In this document: one piece after another, positions 49,698 to 58,731 of the stretch | How positions within the stretch are numbered: position 1 is the stretch's first letter | Layout: every line of letters starts with the position of its first letter | Assembly: GCF_019429565.1 (NCBI RefSeq) | Contig: NZ_JAHXSA010000002.1 | Location: 124,001 to 188,000 of the forward strand | Reading direction: 5' to 3' | DNA length: 64,000 nt | Source: Schaalia sp. ORNL0103 | GTDB lineage: Bacteria; Actinomycetota; Actinomycetes; Actinomycetales; Actinomycetaceae | Made by a program: the position numbers and the translations under genes | Notes under the pieces: generated by a model | Seen by the model: only the letters and a program-made list of their open reading frames with translations | Told to the model about the DNA's origin: nothing | The model's database searches: none

Positions 49698-51026
49698 TTG
49701 ACTCAGCCTTCGACCAACGGCGGCACCCCGGCCTCGTCCGGGCGCACGCCCGCGCAGGGAAACCGCCTCGACCCCTGGTACGACGTCTACGCGGACCGCG
49801 CACACAACCTGCGCGCATCCGAGATTCGAGCTCTGTTCTCGGTCGTGTCGCGCCCCGAGGTCGTCTCCCTCGCCGGTGGCATGCCGAACCTCAAGGATCT
49901 GCCCCTCGATAAGCTCGCGGCATCCGCGGAGAAGCTGGTCCGCAACCACGGCGCGCAGGCCATGCAGTACGGCAGCGGCCAGGGCTGGGAGGTGCTGCGC
50001 GAACGCATCACCGAGGTCATGGGCTACGACGGCATCGTCGGCGCCGACCCGGACGACGTCGTGGTCACGACGGGCAGCCAGCAGGCCCTCGACCTCGTCA
50101 CGGAGCTCTTCGTGAACCCCGGCGACGTCATCCTCGCCGAGGCCCCCTCCTACGTGGGCGCGCTGGGCGTGTTCCGCGCGCGCCAGGCAGACATCGTGCA
50201 CGTCCCCATGGACGAGCACGGCATCATTCCCGAGGCCCTGGTGGAGACGATCCGCGACGTGCGCGCTTCGGGCCGCACGATCAAGTTCATCTACATCATC
50301 CCGAACTACCACAACCCCGCGGGCGTGACGCTGTCCGCCGAACGCCGCCCGATCATCGCTGAGATCTGCCTGCGCGAGCACGTCCTGATCGTCGAGGACA
50401 ACCCCTACGGCCTGCTCGGCTTCCTCAACGATCCCCTGCCGGCCATCGCCTCGTACAGCCCCGAGGGTGTCGTCTACCTGGGTTCCTTCTCGAAGATGTT
50501 TGCTCCCGGCTTCCGCATCGGCTGGGCGTACGCGCCGCACGCGATCCGCGCGAAGCTGGTCCTGGCCCTCGAGTCCGCGATCCTGTGCCCGTCGATGGTG
50601 GGCCAGATGGCGATCGCCGACTACCTGAGCAACTACGACTGGTACGGCCAGGTCAAGTCCTTCCGCTCGATGTACGCGGAGCGCTGCCGCGCGATGCTCA
50701 CTTCGCTCGAGGAGTACATGCCCTCGTGCACGTGGACGGTTCCCGACGGAGGCTTCTACACGTGGGTGACGCTGCCCGAGGGCCTCGATGCGAAGGCCAT
50801 GCTGCCGCGCGCTGTGCGCGCTCAGGTCGCCTACGTGTCGGGCACCGCGTTCTACTACGACGGCTCGGGCTCCAACCACCTGCGCCTGTCCTTCTGCTAC
50901 CCCACCCCCGAGGACATCCGCGAGGGCGTGCGCCGCCTCTCGACGGTCGTCAACGCGGAAAAGGAACTCGTCGACATGTTCGGCGCTGCCTCCGGCGACG
51001 AGGCCGGGGCCGGGTCGGATCGTTAA
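49698..51026 (+). CDS. PLP-dependent aminotransferase (fold type I, 2-aminoadipate/MocR-like class)
   Basis: This 442-residue enzyme has the aminotransferase class I/II pattern: EVVSLAGGMPNLKDLPLDKL, VVVTTGSQQALDLV, IYIIPNYHNPAGVTLS, and the PLP lysine in VYLGSFSKMFAPGFRIGW. The closest known group acts on 2-aminoadipate or branched/aromatic amino acids (LysN, ARO8 type). The start is a TTG at 49698, 8 bases after AAGGATGG; no ATG in frame fits. It is followed 21 bp later by a Ddl-like ligase gene. The substrate is not determined. Confidence 0.85.
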   Translation: MTQPSTNGGTPASSGRTPAQGNRLDPWYDVYADRAHNLRASEIRALFSVVSRPEVVSLAGGMPNLKDLPLDKLAASAEKLVRNHGAQAMQYGSGQGWEVLRERITEVMGYDGIVGADPDDVVVTTGSQQALDLVTELFVNPGDVILAEAPSYVGALGVFRARQADIVHVPMDEHGIIPEALVETIRDVRASGRTIKFIYIIPNYHNPAGVTLSAERRPIIAEICLREHVLIVEDNPYGLLGFLNDPLPAIASYSPEGVVYLGSFSKMFAPGFRIGWAYAPHAIRAKLVLALESAILCPSMVGQMAIADYLSNYDWYGQVKSFRSMYAERCRAMLTSLEEYMPSCTWTVPDGGFYTWVTLPEGLDAKAMLPRAVRAQVAYVSGTAFYYDGSGSNHLRLSFCYPTPEDIREGVRRLSTVVNAEKELVDMFGAASGDEAGAGSDR

Positions 51027-51047
51027 GTTACGTAAGGAGAATCCCCT

Positions 51048-52076
51048 ATGGCTACGAAGGTTTTGATCATCGCCGGCGGTCTGACGCACGAGCGTGATGT
51101 GTCGGTTCGTTCGGGCCGTCGCGTCGCGAACATCCTGACGCAGTTCGGCTACGACGTGCGTATTTCCGACGTCGACGCGTCTCTTGCTGACGCCATCTCG
51201 TCCTTCTCCCCCGATGTCGTGTGGCCGCTCGTGCACGGCTCAATCGGCGAGGACGGGTCCCTGCAGTCATTCCTGGAATCGGTGGGAATCCCCTTCGTGG
51301 GCTCGTCGTCGGTGCAGGCGATGCTCGCCTCGAACAAGCCCACGGCAAAGGCTCTGCTGGGCTCTGCGGGCCTCGCGACGCCCGGCTGGGTAACGCTTCC
51401 GCAGGCAATTTTCCGCCAGCTGGGCGCCTCTCACGTGCTGTCTGCTCTCGAGGGTTCTGTGTCCTTCCCCGTCGTCATCAAGCCGACGGACGGCGGCTCG
51501 GCGCTCGGTATTTCGACCGCTCAGGACGCTAAGGCCCTGCGCCGTGCGATGGTTGATGCCTTCGCCTACGGACAGCGCCTGATGGTCGAGCAGCGCATTA
51601 ACGGCCGCGACGTAGCCGTCTCCGTTGTCGATCTGTGGGACGGACCTGTGGCCCTTCCCCCGGTCGAGGTGTCCACGGACCGTGGCCGCTACGACTACGA
51701 CGCCCGCTACACCACGGACGAAACCGAGTACTTCGTTCCGGCCCGCCTTTCCGATGAGCTTCTCGCGGACCTGCAGGCCGCAGCCGTTGAGGCCCACACG
51801 ACGCTGGGCCTGCGCGACCTGTCTCGCATGGATTTCGTGGTCGACGACGAGGGCACCTGTTGGTTCATCGACGCGAATGTTGCCCCGGGCATGACCGACA
51901 CGTCGCTCCTCCCCCAGGCCGCTGACGCTCTTGAGGACTCGTCCTTCGCGCAGCTGTGCGCTGACATCGTCGACTTTGTGGCCGGCGGCCGCGACGTGCA
52001 CAGCGTCGACTACGTCATCGACGAGGAAGGCACCGGCGTTATCATCTCCGAGGACGCCGAGGCAACCGAGGAGTAA
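51048..52076 (+). CDS. D-alanine--D-alanine ligase-like ATP-grasp protein
   Basis: This 342-residue protein has the Ddl layout: VLIIAGGLTHERDVSVRSGR at the N-terminus (normally GGxSxEHxVS), PLVHGSIGEDGSLQSFLE, GIPFVGSSSVQAMLASNKPT, ATP-grasp FPVVIKPTDGGSALGI and LMVEQRINGRD, and the metal/substrate end FIDANVAPGMTDTSLLPQ. Compared with true Ddl, the N-terminal serine and the final NTLPG motif are altered, so the dipeptide or other ligation product may differ. It likely forms an operon with the aminotransferase. Confidence 0.82.
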   Translation: MATKVLIIAGGLTHERDVSVRSGRRVANILTQFGYDVRISDVDASLADAISSFSPDVVWPLVHGSIGEDGSLQSFLESVGIPFVGSSSVQAMLASNKPTAKALLGSAGLATPGWVTLPQAIFRQLGASHVLSALEGSVSFPVVIKPTDGGSALGISTAQDAKALRRAMVDAFAYGQRLMVEQRINGRDVAVSVVDLWDGPVALPPVEVSTDRGRYDYDARYTTDETEYFVPARLSDELLADLQAAAVEAHTTLGLRDLSRMDFVVDDEGTCWFIDANVAPGMTDTSLLPQAADALEDSSFAQLCADIVDFVAGGRDVHSVDYVIDEEGTGVIISEDAEATEE

Positions 52077-52093
52077 TCACTCATTCAACGCAC

Positions 52094-52128
52094 TGTGGGT
52101 CCGGGAGGATGATCCTCCCGGACCCACA
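52094..52128 (+). terminator. Perfect-stem terminator after the Ddl-like gene
   Basis: TGTGGGTCCGGGAGG and CCTCCCGGACCCACA form a 15- to 16-bp perfect stem. parS site 3 starts immediately after it. Confidence 0.85.
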
Positions 52129-52144
52129 TGTTTCACGTGAAACA
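52129..52144. other. parS site 3
   Basis: A perfect TGTTTCACGTGAAACA directly abutting the terminator. Confidence 0.92.
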
Positions 52145-52310
52145 TTGTCCGTTGTTAATGCATACGCCGCGACTGACGATACTCACACGCGATGAGTAAT
52201 CCTGACAACATGACGCGAACGCACAATCAGAGCAAAATTCCGTTCTCTGTACGCCTCTGTGTCGTTTTCACGTTTCCGATGGAAACGCAAATTCGCCGAC
52301 GCAGAGCCTC

Positions 52311-52940
52311 TCAGAAAAGCACTCCAAGCTCTTTCAAACGCGTTTCGGCGTCCTCGGCGCCCTTCCAGACGATGCCCTTCACGCCAAGGAGCTCGGCCGC
52401 GCGGACGTTCTCGCGACGGTCGTCGATGAAGACGACATCCTCGTGGGGCACGTCGAGACGCACGAGTACGTCACGGTAGATGCCGCGCGACGGCTTGCAG
52501 ATACCGTAGTCGCACGAGAAGGCAAAGAAGTCGAAGAGGCTTCCCCACTCCGAGCGACGAATGGCCTTCGCAATAGGATATGGCGCGTTGGACAGAATGC
52601 CGACGCGTACTGCCTGTCGGCGGAGCCGCCGCACGAGATCGAGAGTTCCTGCGTTTGCCGTCCCGATGCGTGACGCATCAAGCGCAACGAGCTCCTTCAG
52701 AAGGGCGCCGGACGGCTCGGGCTGACCGCAATCTCCAGCGATACGGTCCCAAAATTCACGGTCGGACATGCCGGCGTCATACTCACCGCGATGGGTCCAC
52801 ATCGCTTGATCGACGAGAGTCGTGAGACCTCGGGAGCCGTCACCGAACAACTCGGCGATAGTATGCGGGTCTGGGTGAGCATCCACGAGGACGCCACCGA
52901 CATCGAAAAGCACGGTGCGCGAACTGCCTTGGGCGTTCAT
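52311..52940 (-). CDS. HAD-family hydrolase
   Basis: This 209-residue phosphatase of the haloacid-dehalogenase superfamily has motif I TVLFDVGGVLVDAH with only the first Asp (DVGG in place of DxD), motif II GILSNAP, motif III lysine in CDYGICKPSRGIY and motif IV VFIDDRRENVRAAE. The DVGG form is common in HAD-IA proteins with YihX-like activity on small sugar phosphates. The ATG at 52940 follows GAAGGAG. The substrate is unknown. Confidence 0.87.
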   Translation of the reverse strand: MNAQGSSRTVLFDVGGVLVDAHPDPHTIAELFGDGSRGLTTLVDQAMWTHRGEYDAGMSDREFWDRIAGDCGQPEPSGALLKELVALDASRIGTANAGTLDLVRRLRRQAVRVGILSNAPYPIAKAIRRSEWGSLFDFFAFSCDYGICKPSRGIYRDVLVRLDVPHEDVVFIDDRRENVRAAELLGVKGIVWKGAEDAETRLKELGVLF

Positions 52941-53086
52941 GCCTTTCGCTCCTTCTAGTACTGCGAGGGCCCAACTGTGGACCCTTTAGAGGTAGTTTAA
53001 GCGTTAATTCAATCGAAGATTAGCTCAGAAAATGTCGCGTAGAGAACATACTGCGCGTGATCTGCGAAAAGAACTATGAAGTTAGA

Positions 53087-54373
53087 TCAGTGGAGAATAA
53101 GGTCTGCAATCCGCTGAAGATCCTCGGATCCTGCGAATTCGATGACGATCCGACCCTTCTTACGTCCCTCGGTGATGGTCACGCGCGTATCGTACGCGTC
53201 GGACAGCGCCGATACGACGCTCTCCCCCAGCTGCGACAGCGGGCGCTGCTGGCGTGCGCGCGGACGCGCTGTTGCCTTCGCCTTGCCGAGGCGAACGATC
53301 TCTTCAGTGGTACGCACGGAGAGACCCTCGGCGACGATGCGCTCAGCCAGTCGTTCCATTTCCTCGGGTGTCGACAGGGACAGCAGCGCACGGGCGTGGC
53401 CGGCGGTGATGACCTGAGCGGCAACCTTCTTCTGTACGGACGGCGGGAGTTTCAGGAGACGCAGGGTATTCGCAATCTGCGGGCGCGAGCGGGCGATTCG
53501 CTTGGCAAGCTCTTCCTGAGTTGCCCCGAAATCTGCCATGAGCTGCTGATATGCACTCGCTTCTTCCAGCGGGTTGAGCTGGGCCCGGTGGAGGTTTTCC
53601 AGGAGCGCGTCGCGGAGCAGATCCCCGTCTTCGGTCTCCCGGATGATTGCTGGAATCGTGGTTTCGCCAGCGAGCTCGGAGGCACGCAGGCGGCGCTCAC
53701 CCATGATCAGTTCGTAGCGCGCTTCGGGCTTTTCGGCGAGGAACTCGGTGAGTTTCTCCGAGCGACCCTTCGCGGGAATGCTACGAACGACGACGGGCTG
53801 GAGAACGCCGACCTCCTTAATCGAGGCCGACAGTTCCTTCAGATCGTCCTCATCAAAGACCTCTCGAGGCTGCTTTGTGTTGGGAACGATCTGATCGATC
53901 GCAATTTCGGCGAAGGATGCACCGGGAACCGGAAGAAGCTCGTGATCGACGGATGTTTCACGTGAAACATTCTGTTCGTCGCGCTTATCTGCTTCGTTCG
54001 CGGCAGATCCTTTTACGGGCACACGAGCCGGCTTCTGGCGGGAATCTGAGCCATTGATTCCGCCGCCGAGAACGCTGCGAGAGCCGCCGCCGCGCCGTCC
54101 ACCGGCCGCATCAACGGACGGCATCGTCGGACGCATCTTCTTCGACGAAGCAGTACCACGCTTGGGCTGCAGGAGGTCCTTCGCAGAACCTCCACGCTTG
54201 CCAGCGGAGCTGCCTTCGGGGAAGAACACGTCCAAAGGACGGGAAGGCGCGGAGGGTGCGTTATGCGGCGTCTGCTCACTTGCCTGAGGAATGAGAGCGC
54301 CAAGACCACGGCCGAGGCCGGTGTGCTTGCGAGCGCCCTTACGGCCCTCAGACTTCGGTGCTGCATCCGCCAT
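53087..54373 (-). CDS. parB: Chromosome-partitioning protein ParB
   Basis: This 428-residue protein has an unusually long, low-complexity N-terminal extension (about 145 residues, Pro/Ser/Arg/Lys-rich), then the ParB domain: IAIDQIVPNTKQPREVFDED, the CTP-binding box MGERRLRASELAG, RDALLENLHRAQLNPLEEAS, the helix-turn-helix ATQEELAKRIARSRPQIANT, and a C-terminal dimerisation domain ending GRIVIEFAGSEDLQRIADLI. It binds the six parS sites and spreads as a clamp. The start is 1 kb from parA, with two parS sites between. parS 4 lies in its own coding sequence. Confidence 0.95.
   Translation of the reverse strand: MADAAPKSEGRKGARKHTGLGRGLGALIPQASEQTPHNAPSAPSRPLDVFFPEGSSAGKRGGSAKDLLQPKRGTASSKKMRPTMPSVDAAGGRRGGGSRSVLGGGINGSDSRQKPARVPVKGSAANEADKRDEQNVSRETSVDHELLPVPGASFAEIAIDQIVPNTKQPREVFDEDDLKELSASIKEVGVLQPVVVRSIPAKGRSEKLTEFLAEKPEARYELIMGERRLRASELAGETTIPAIIRETEDGDLLRDALLENLHRAQLNPLEEASAYQQLMADFGATQEELAKRIARSRPQIANTLRLLKLPPSVQKKVAAQVITAGHARALLSLSTPEEMERLAERIVAEGLSVRTTEEIVRLGKAKATARPRARQQRPLSQLGESVVSALSDAYDTRVTITEGRKKGRIVIEFAGSEDLQRIADLILH
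53954..53969. other. parS site 4, inside parB
   Basis: A perfect TGTTTCACGTGAAACA within the parB coding region, read as NVSRET. Confidence 0.92.
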
Positions 54374-54403
54374 TGCAATACTCCTTCAATTGCGTCGGTT
54401 CAT

Positions 54404-54419
54404 TGTTTCACGTGAAACA
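54404..54419. other. parS site 5
   Basis: A perfect TGTTTCACGTGAAACA 30 bp upstream of the parB start, so it may also tie parB expression to ParB occupancy. Confidence 0.92.
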
Positions 54420-54526
54420 ATGGCATGCGCTCAGCTAGTAAGCGTGTTTGATCACTTTGTTGCACCAATGCTCACGCACGGTGACTAATACGTGCCGATC
54501 TGCGGAAACATGCGGAAAACTCCGAA

Positions 54527-54542
54527 TGTTTCACGTGAAACA
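54527..54542. other. parS site 6
   Basis: A perfect TGTTTCACGTGAAACA adjoining the parA stop codon. Confidence 0.92.
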
Positions 54543-54543
54543 A

Positions 54544-55425
54544 TCACTCCTCAGAGGCTGCGACGCGCTGGCACAACTCCAACGCGGCCTTCCGATACGC
54601 GATTGCACCCACGTTACGGGGATCGTACGTGACGACAGTCTGACCGTAGCTCGGCGCCTCGGAAATGCGCACAGAACGCGGGATGACGGTCGCAAAAGTG
54701 TGGTCCGGGAAGTGCGAACGCACTTCGCTCTCGACCTCTTCGGAGAGCTTCGTGCGCTTATCCGCCATGGTCAGCAACATGCCGGAGACACGCAGGCCGG
54801 GGTTAAGATCCACGCCGATGCGTTCGACGGTGTTCCACAGCTGGCTGAGGCCCTCCAGGGCGTAGTATTCGGCCTGAATTGGGATCATGACCTCGTCGGC
54901 GGCGACCATGACGTTGAGCGTGACGAGGCCGAGGGAAGGCGGGCAGTCGATGAGCACGATGTCGATATCGGCATGCTCAGAGACATACTCACGCAGGGCC
55001 TCACGCAGCCGGTACTCACGGCGCTCGACGTCGACGAGCTCGATTTCAGCGCCGGACAGGTCGATCGTGGCCGGGCACACGACAATACCGTCGATGTCGG
55101 GGCACGGCTGCACGACGTCGGCAACGCTGGCGCCACCGATAATGACGTCGTAGGTTGACGGGGTTCCGGCGGGGTGCGGAACGCCGAGCGCGCTCGAGGC
55201 ATTTCCCTGGGCGTCCGCGTCGACAACGAGGACGGACAAGCCACCCATCGCGAGGCCGGCAGCGAGGTTAACGGCCGACGTCGTCTTACCGACGCCACCC
55301 TTCTGGTTCGCGACGGCAATGATGCGCGTGTGCTGAGGGCGCGGGAATGTTGCCCGCTCGAGCATGGCCAGATCGCGCATGTTGCGCTCGATCTGATTCG
55401 ACAAAGGGGTGTTGTTGGTACTCAC
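54544..55425 (-). CDS. parA: Chromosome-partitioning ATPase ParA
   Basis: This 293-residue Walker-type ATPase has the deviant P-loop AVANQKGGVGKTTSAVNLA, switch VLIDCPPSLGLVTLNVMVAA and SGMLLTMADKRTKLS. It starts at a GTG with GGAAGG before it. The N-terminal 35 residues are an extra polar segment typical of actinobacterial ParA. It acts with ParB to segregate the origin. Confidence 0.95.
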   Translation of the reverse strand: MSTNNTPLSNQIERNMRDLAMLERATFPRPQHTRIIAVANQKGGVGKTTSAVNLAAGLAMGGLSVLVVDADAQGNASSALGVPHPAGTPSTYDVIIGGASVADVVQPCPDIDGIVVCPATIDLSGAEIELVDVERREYRLREALREYVSEHADIDIVLIDCPPSLGLVTLNVMVAADEVMIPIQAEYYALEGLSQLWNTVERIGVDLNPGLRVSGMLLTMADKRTKLSEEVESEVRSHFPDHTFATVIPRSVRISEAPSYGQTVVTYDPRNVGAIAYRKAALELCQRVAASEE

Positions 55426-55658
55426 GTGACACCTTCCTAGATACTGCCCCTAGTTTACGGGCAGACGCACACACTTCCAGCACGAAAAGCCCGGGATGCA
55501 TCCAGGCGCACACAATCTCCGCGCACCCCCATACAACGACGAAAATTTCGTTCTGTAGGATCGATTCTCCCAGCGAAAACACAAAACACGACAAACCGTC
55601 AATCGACAGAAACGAAATGACACAACACCACTCCGATGTGGCCTGCATCACTATATAA

Positions 55659-55692
55659 GAGGAGCGCCGCAGCAATCGCCACGACGCTCCTC
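55659..55692 (-). terminator. Terminator of the rpmH-to-rsmG operon
   Basis: On the minus strand GAGGAGCG and CGCTCCTC pair and are followed by TTATATAG, just after the rsmG stop. Confidence 0.65.
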
Positions 55693-55710
55693 GCCCCCAC
55701 TGGGGACGCG

Positions 55711-56394
55711 TTACTTGATCCGAGTGCAGACGACCACGTATGTCGACTCGTCCTCCATGATGGAGGGCACCTCGTGGATCTCAGCGCGCAGGTGGTGACG
55801 ACGAAGCTCCGCCGAGGCCTCGTCGACCTCGATGGGCGCGCGGCGGCCCTTGAGGGCCACGAGCGAGCCCCCGGGGGCGATCAGCTTCGACGTCATGCGC
55901 ACGAGCTTGCTCATGTTGGCCACGGCGCGGGCAGTGACCACGTCGGCCTTGCCCTTGCCGCGCAGCTCCTCGGCGCGCGCCTGGTGGATCGTCACGTTGT
56001 CGAGGCCCAAGTCCTCCACAACGTCCATCAGCCACTCGACGCGGCGCGCCATGGGCTCGGCCAGGTGCACGTCGAGCTCGGGGCGACAGGCGGCGATCAC
56101 GATGCCAGGCAGGCCAGATCCGGAGCCGACGTCGAGGACCTGACGGCCATCCTTACGGGGCATGAAATCCAGGACGGCGGCGGAGTTGACGATGTGGCGC
56201 GACCAAATGCGCTCCATGTCGCGCGGGCCCAGGAGGCCGCGAATCTCGCCTTCCTCCTCGAGCATGCGCGCGTACTCGGCGACCTCGGCGAAGGCCGGTC
56301 CGAAGAAGTCGCGGACGGCCTGCGTGGGCTCTTCTGGGACGAAGGGGTCGCCGACCTGGCGACCCCTTCCCGTCCCGTTCGGGTTCTCACTCAC
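55711..56394 (-). CDS. rsmG: 16S rRNA (guanine-N7) methyltransferase RsmG
   Basis: This 227-residue enzyme methylates G527 of 16S rRNA. The AdoMet site VLDVGSGSGLPGIVIAACRP and the family piece ERIWSRHIVNSAAVLDF are clear, followed by VTARAVANMSKLVRM. It starts at a GTG overlapping the stop of the jag gene by 8 bp. Its place at the end of the rpmH-rnpA-yidC-jag operon is conserved. Confidence 0.95.
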   Translation of the reverse strand: MSENPNGTGRGRQVGDPFVPEEPTQAVRDFFGPAFAEVAEYARMLEEEGEIRGLLGPRDMERIWSRHIVNSAAVLDFMPRKDGRQVLDVGSGSGLPGIVIAACRPELDVHLAEPMARRVEWLMDVVEDLGLDNVTIHQARAEELRGKGKADVVTARAVANMSKLVRMTSKLIAPGGSLVALKGRRAPIEVDEASAELRRHHLRAEIHEVPSIMEDESTYVVVCTRIK

Positions 56395-56890
56395 CGTCGG
56401 TGCCCTCGGGGAGGATCACCACGCGGCGGTGGGGCTCGGCGCCCTCGGACTCGGAGGTGAGGCCCTCGTCGGCGACCACGTCGTGGCACACCTTGCGCTC
56501 AAACGGGTTCATGGCGTCGAGCTTGACGGCCTCGCCGGTGGCGCGCACGCGGGCGATCGCCTCGCGGGTGATGTCCTGCAGCTCTTCCTTGCGCTCGGCG
56601 CGGAAGCCGGCGATATCGAGCATGAGGCGCGAGCGCTCGCCGGTCTCGGTCTGGACGGCCAGACGGGTGAGCTCCTGGAGGGCGTCCAGGACCTCGCCGT
56701 CGTCGCCCACGAGGCGGTCAAGGGCGTCGGGGTCGTCGGCGACGATCTCGACCGAGGCGCGGCCGTTTTCGACGTCGATCTCGATGTCGCCGTCGAGGTC
56801 GGCGATGTCAAGCAGCTCTTCCAGGTAGTCGGCGGCGATTTCGCCTTCTTCTTCGAGGCGGGTCAGCTTGTCTGCGTTGTCGTCACTCAT
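56387..56890 (-). CDS. jag: Jag/KhpB-like RNA-binding protein (KH-R3H)
   Basis: This 167-residue protein has a KH domain (about 50-115, GDDGEVLDALQELTRLAVQT) and an R3H domain with R-E-x-x-H-like spacing (MNPFERKVCHDVVADEGLTS; HRRVVILPE). The Jag_N domain of longer homologues is missing, as is normal in actinobacteria. It binds RNA and is linked to cell-wall and division control in other Gram-positives. It is 83 bp behind yidC. Confidence 0.9.
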   Translation of the reverse strand: MSDDNADKLTRLEEEGEIAADYLEELLDIADLDGDIEIDVENGRASVEIVADDPDALDRLVGDDGEVLDALQELTRLAVQTETGERSRLMLDIAGFRAERKEELQDITREAIARVRATGEAVKLDAMNPFERKVCHDVVADEGLTSESEGAEPHRRVVILPEGTDGE

Positions 56891-56973
56891 GACGTGTCCT
56901 CCGTAGTGGGGAATGGGGTCTTGCTGGTGTCCAGGTTACCGGCTGGGGGCCTGGAACCGTGAATCTATGGTGC

Positions 56974-58314
56974 TCAGCGCTTGTTGCCGCGGCGGCGGGC
57001 CTTGCGGCGCTCGATGCGGCGGCGCTCGATCTCCTCGGCGCTCAGCGAGCCGTGGCCGGAGGTCGACTCGCTGGCGTCGGACGCATCCTTGGACGAGGCC
57101 TTGGCGGACTCACGCTCGAGGGCGCGGCGGTCGCGGACCTGCTTCTGGAGCTCGGCGCGCTGGGCGGAGGCTTCCTGCTTGGCCAGGCGCTTCTCGACGG
57201 CCAGGGTGAGGCCGTGCATCCACTGCTCGTCGGGCAGGGTCGTCCACTTCTGGGTGGCCAGGTTCCGGTAGACTGTGATGATTTCGCCGGCGCTCATGGA
57301 GGCCGGGAAGTCGGAGGCGACGCGCTGCTTCTTGGCCTTGGAGCGCAGCTCGGCGAGGGTGCGCTCGTTGAGCTCGTCGATACGCGGGTCGGAGCCGGCA
57401 ACACCAAGGGCGGCGCGCTCACGGTCATAGTTCTGGAAGTAGGGCTTGGCCCATTCCTGGTAGCCGGCCTCGCGGGAAGCGAGGAGGTCGGCGTACGCCG
57501 GGGAGCCGGGGGTCGGCATGACCTTGATGGTCCAGAGGGACTGGGCCAGGGCCCAGAAGGAGGCGGTCACGGTGTAGATGACGACGCCCATCTGGAAGAA
57601 CGCGCCGGAGAAGATGAACATCAGCGGCATCACGTACATCATGGAGCGCTGCGACTGAGCCATCGGGTTGTCGCCCATGTCGGGCATGTTGCGCGAGAAG
57701 GACAGGCGCATGGAGACGAACTGCAGGACGACCATCAGGACGATCGCGGCGATGAAGACAGTGACGATCGCGGGCTGGCCCCAGGACTCGCGCAGGGTGT
57801 GGGACAGCGGAACGCCGAAGACGGTGGAGTTAACGATCTCGGTGGACACGGACTCGGTCAGCGGGCCGAGGTGGTCGGTGGAATCGCCGCGGTAGGTGTA
57901 GGTGCCGGCGGAGATGGAGGAGACCGCGATGATGGCGCGGTACATGCCGAACAGGACGGGCATCTGCACGAGCATGGGCAGGCAGGAGGCGAAGGGCGAG
58001 ACCTTGTGCTTGCGCTGGAGGGCCTGGGTCTCTTCCATCATCTTCTGACGGCTGACCTGGTCCTTCTTGCCCTTGTACTTCTCCTGGATCTTGCGCATCT
58101 CAGGCTGGATGGCCTGCATGGCTCGCGAGGAGCGGATCTGCTTGAGGAACAGCGGGATGATGGCGATGCGCACCAGGATGGTGAGCAGCACGATGGACAG
58201 GACCCACGCCATGCCCGAGCCGGAGGACATTCCGAGCAGCACGAGGAGGTCGTGGATCCAGACCCACACGTAGGAGATCGCCCACGCGAAGGGGTGGAGA
58301 ATTGCGTCGAACAT
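56974..58314 (-). CDS. yidC: Membrane protein insertase YidC
   Basis: This 446-residue insertase has the Gram-positive-type core of five membrane segments: an N-terminal helix (WAISYVWVWIHDLLVLLGMS), MAWVLSIVLLTILVRIAIIP with the conserved membrane arginine, the cytosolic hairpin IQPEMRKIQEKYKGKKDQVS, and MQMPVLF-like PMLVQMPVLFGMYRAIIAVS. A basic C-terminal tail (RRRIERRKARRRGNKR) contacts the ribosome. It inserts proteins with or without SecYEG. Confidence 0.95.
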   Translation of the reverse strand: MFDAILHPFAWAISYVWVWIHDLLVLLGMSSGSGMAWVLSIVLLTILVRIAIIPLFLKQIRSSRAMQAIQPEMRKIQEKYKGKKDQVSRQKMMEETQALQRKHKVSPFASCLPMLVQMPVLFGMYRAIIAVSSISAGTYTYRGDSTDHLGPLTESVSTEIVNSTVFGVPLSHTLRESWGQPAIVTVFIAAIVLMVVLQFVSMRLSFSRNMPDMGDNPMAQSQRSMMYVMPLMFIFSGAFFQMGVVIYTVTASFWALAQSLWTIKVMPTPGSPAYADLLASREAGYQEWAKPYFQNYDRERAALGVAGSDPRIDELNERTLAELRSKAKKQRVASDFPASMSAGEIITVYRNLATQKWTTLPDEQWMHGLTLAVEKRLAKQEASAQRAELQKQVRDRRALERESAKASSKDASDASESTSGHGSLSAEEIERRRIERRKARRRGNKR

Positions 58315-58386
58315 AGTTTTCGCTTTCGCCGTGGCGCCGAAGCGCCGCTGTTTCGTTGTTCCTTCAGTGTCCGAGGCCGTGGCCGG

Positions 58387-58731
58387 TTACTCGGTCAGGT
58401 CATGCTCCGGGTCGAGTCCCATGGGGGCGGGACGTTCCCAGTTATCGTGCCCAGCCCAATCCTCGGGTGGGATCCAGGGGTCGGGCTTCCAGCGTCCACG
58501 CTCTGGTACGTGGTCCACTCCCCCGTGGCTCCAGGGGTTGCATCGCAGGAGCCGCCAAGCGGCGAGGATGAGTCCCTTGATGGGTCCGTGGACGCGAATG
58601 GCCTGGAGAGCGTAGGTGGAGCAGCTGGGTGCGTATCGACACCGGGGGCCGAGGGCTGGGGAGATGTAGCGCTGGTAGGCGACGATGGGTGCGGACACGA
58701 GAGCGCGAAGCGCCCGGCCCGCCAGGTTCAT
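58387..58731 (-). CDS. yidD: Membrane protein insertion efficiency factor YidD
   Basis: This 114-residue protein shows the YidD signature [20 protein letters not shown] followed by [20 protein letters not shown] and [17 protein letters not shown]. The ATG at 58731 overlaps the rnpA stop by 4 bp, so I prefer it over the ATG at 58743. It assists YidC. Confidence 0.93.
   Translation of the reverse strand: MNLAGRALRALVSAPIVAYQRYISPALGPRCRYAPSCSTYALQAIRVHGPIKGLILAAWRLLRCNPWSHGGVDHVPERGRWKPDPWIPPEDWAGHDNWERPAPMGLDPEHDLTE

Noticed and set aside
49677-51236. 519-codon minus-strand frame
   Set aside because: Antisense shadow of the aminotransferase gene, whose PLP motif is clear.
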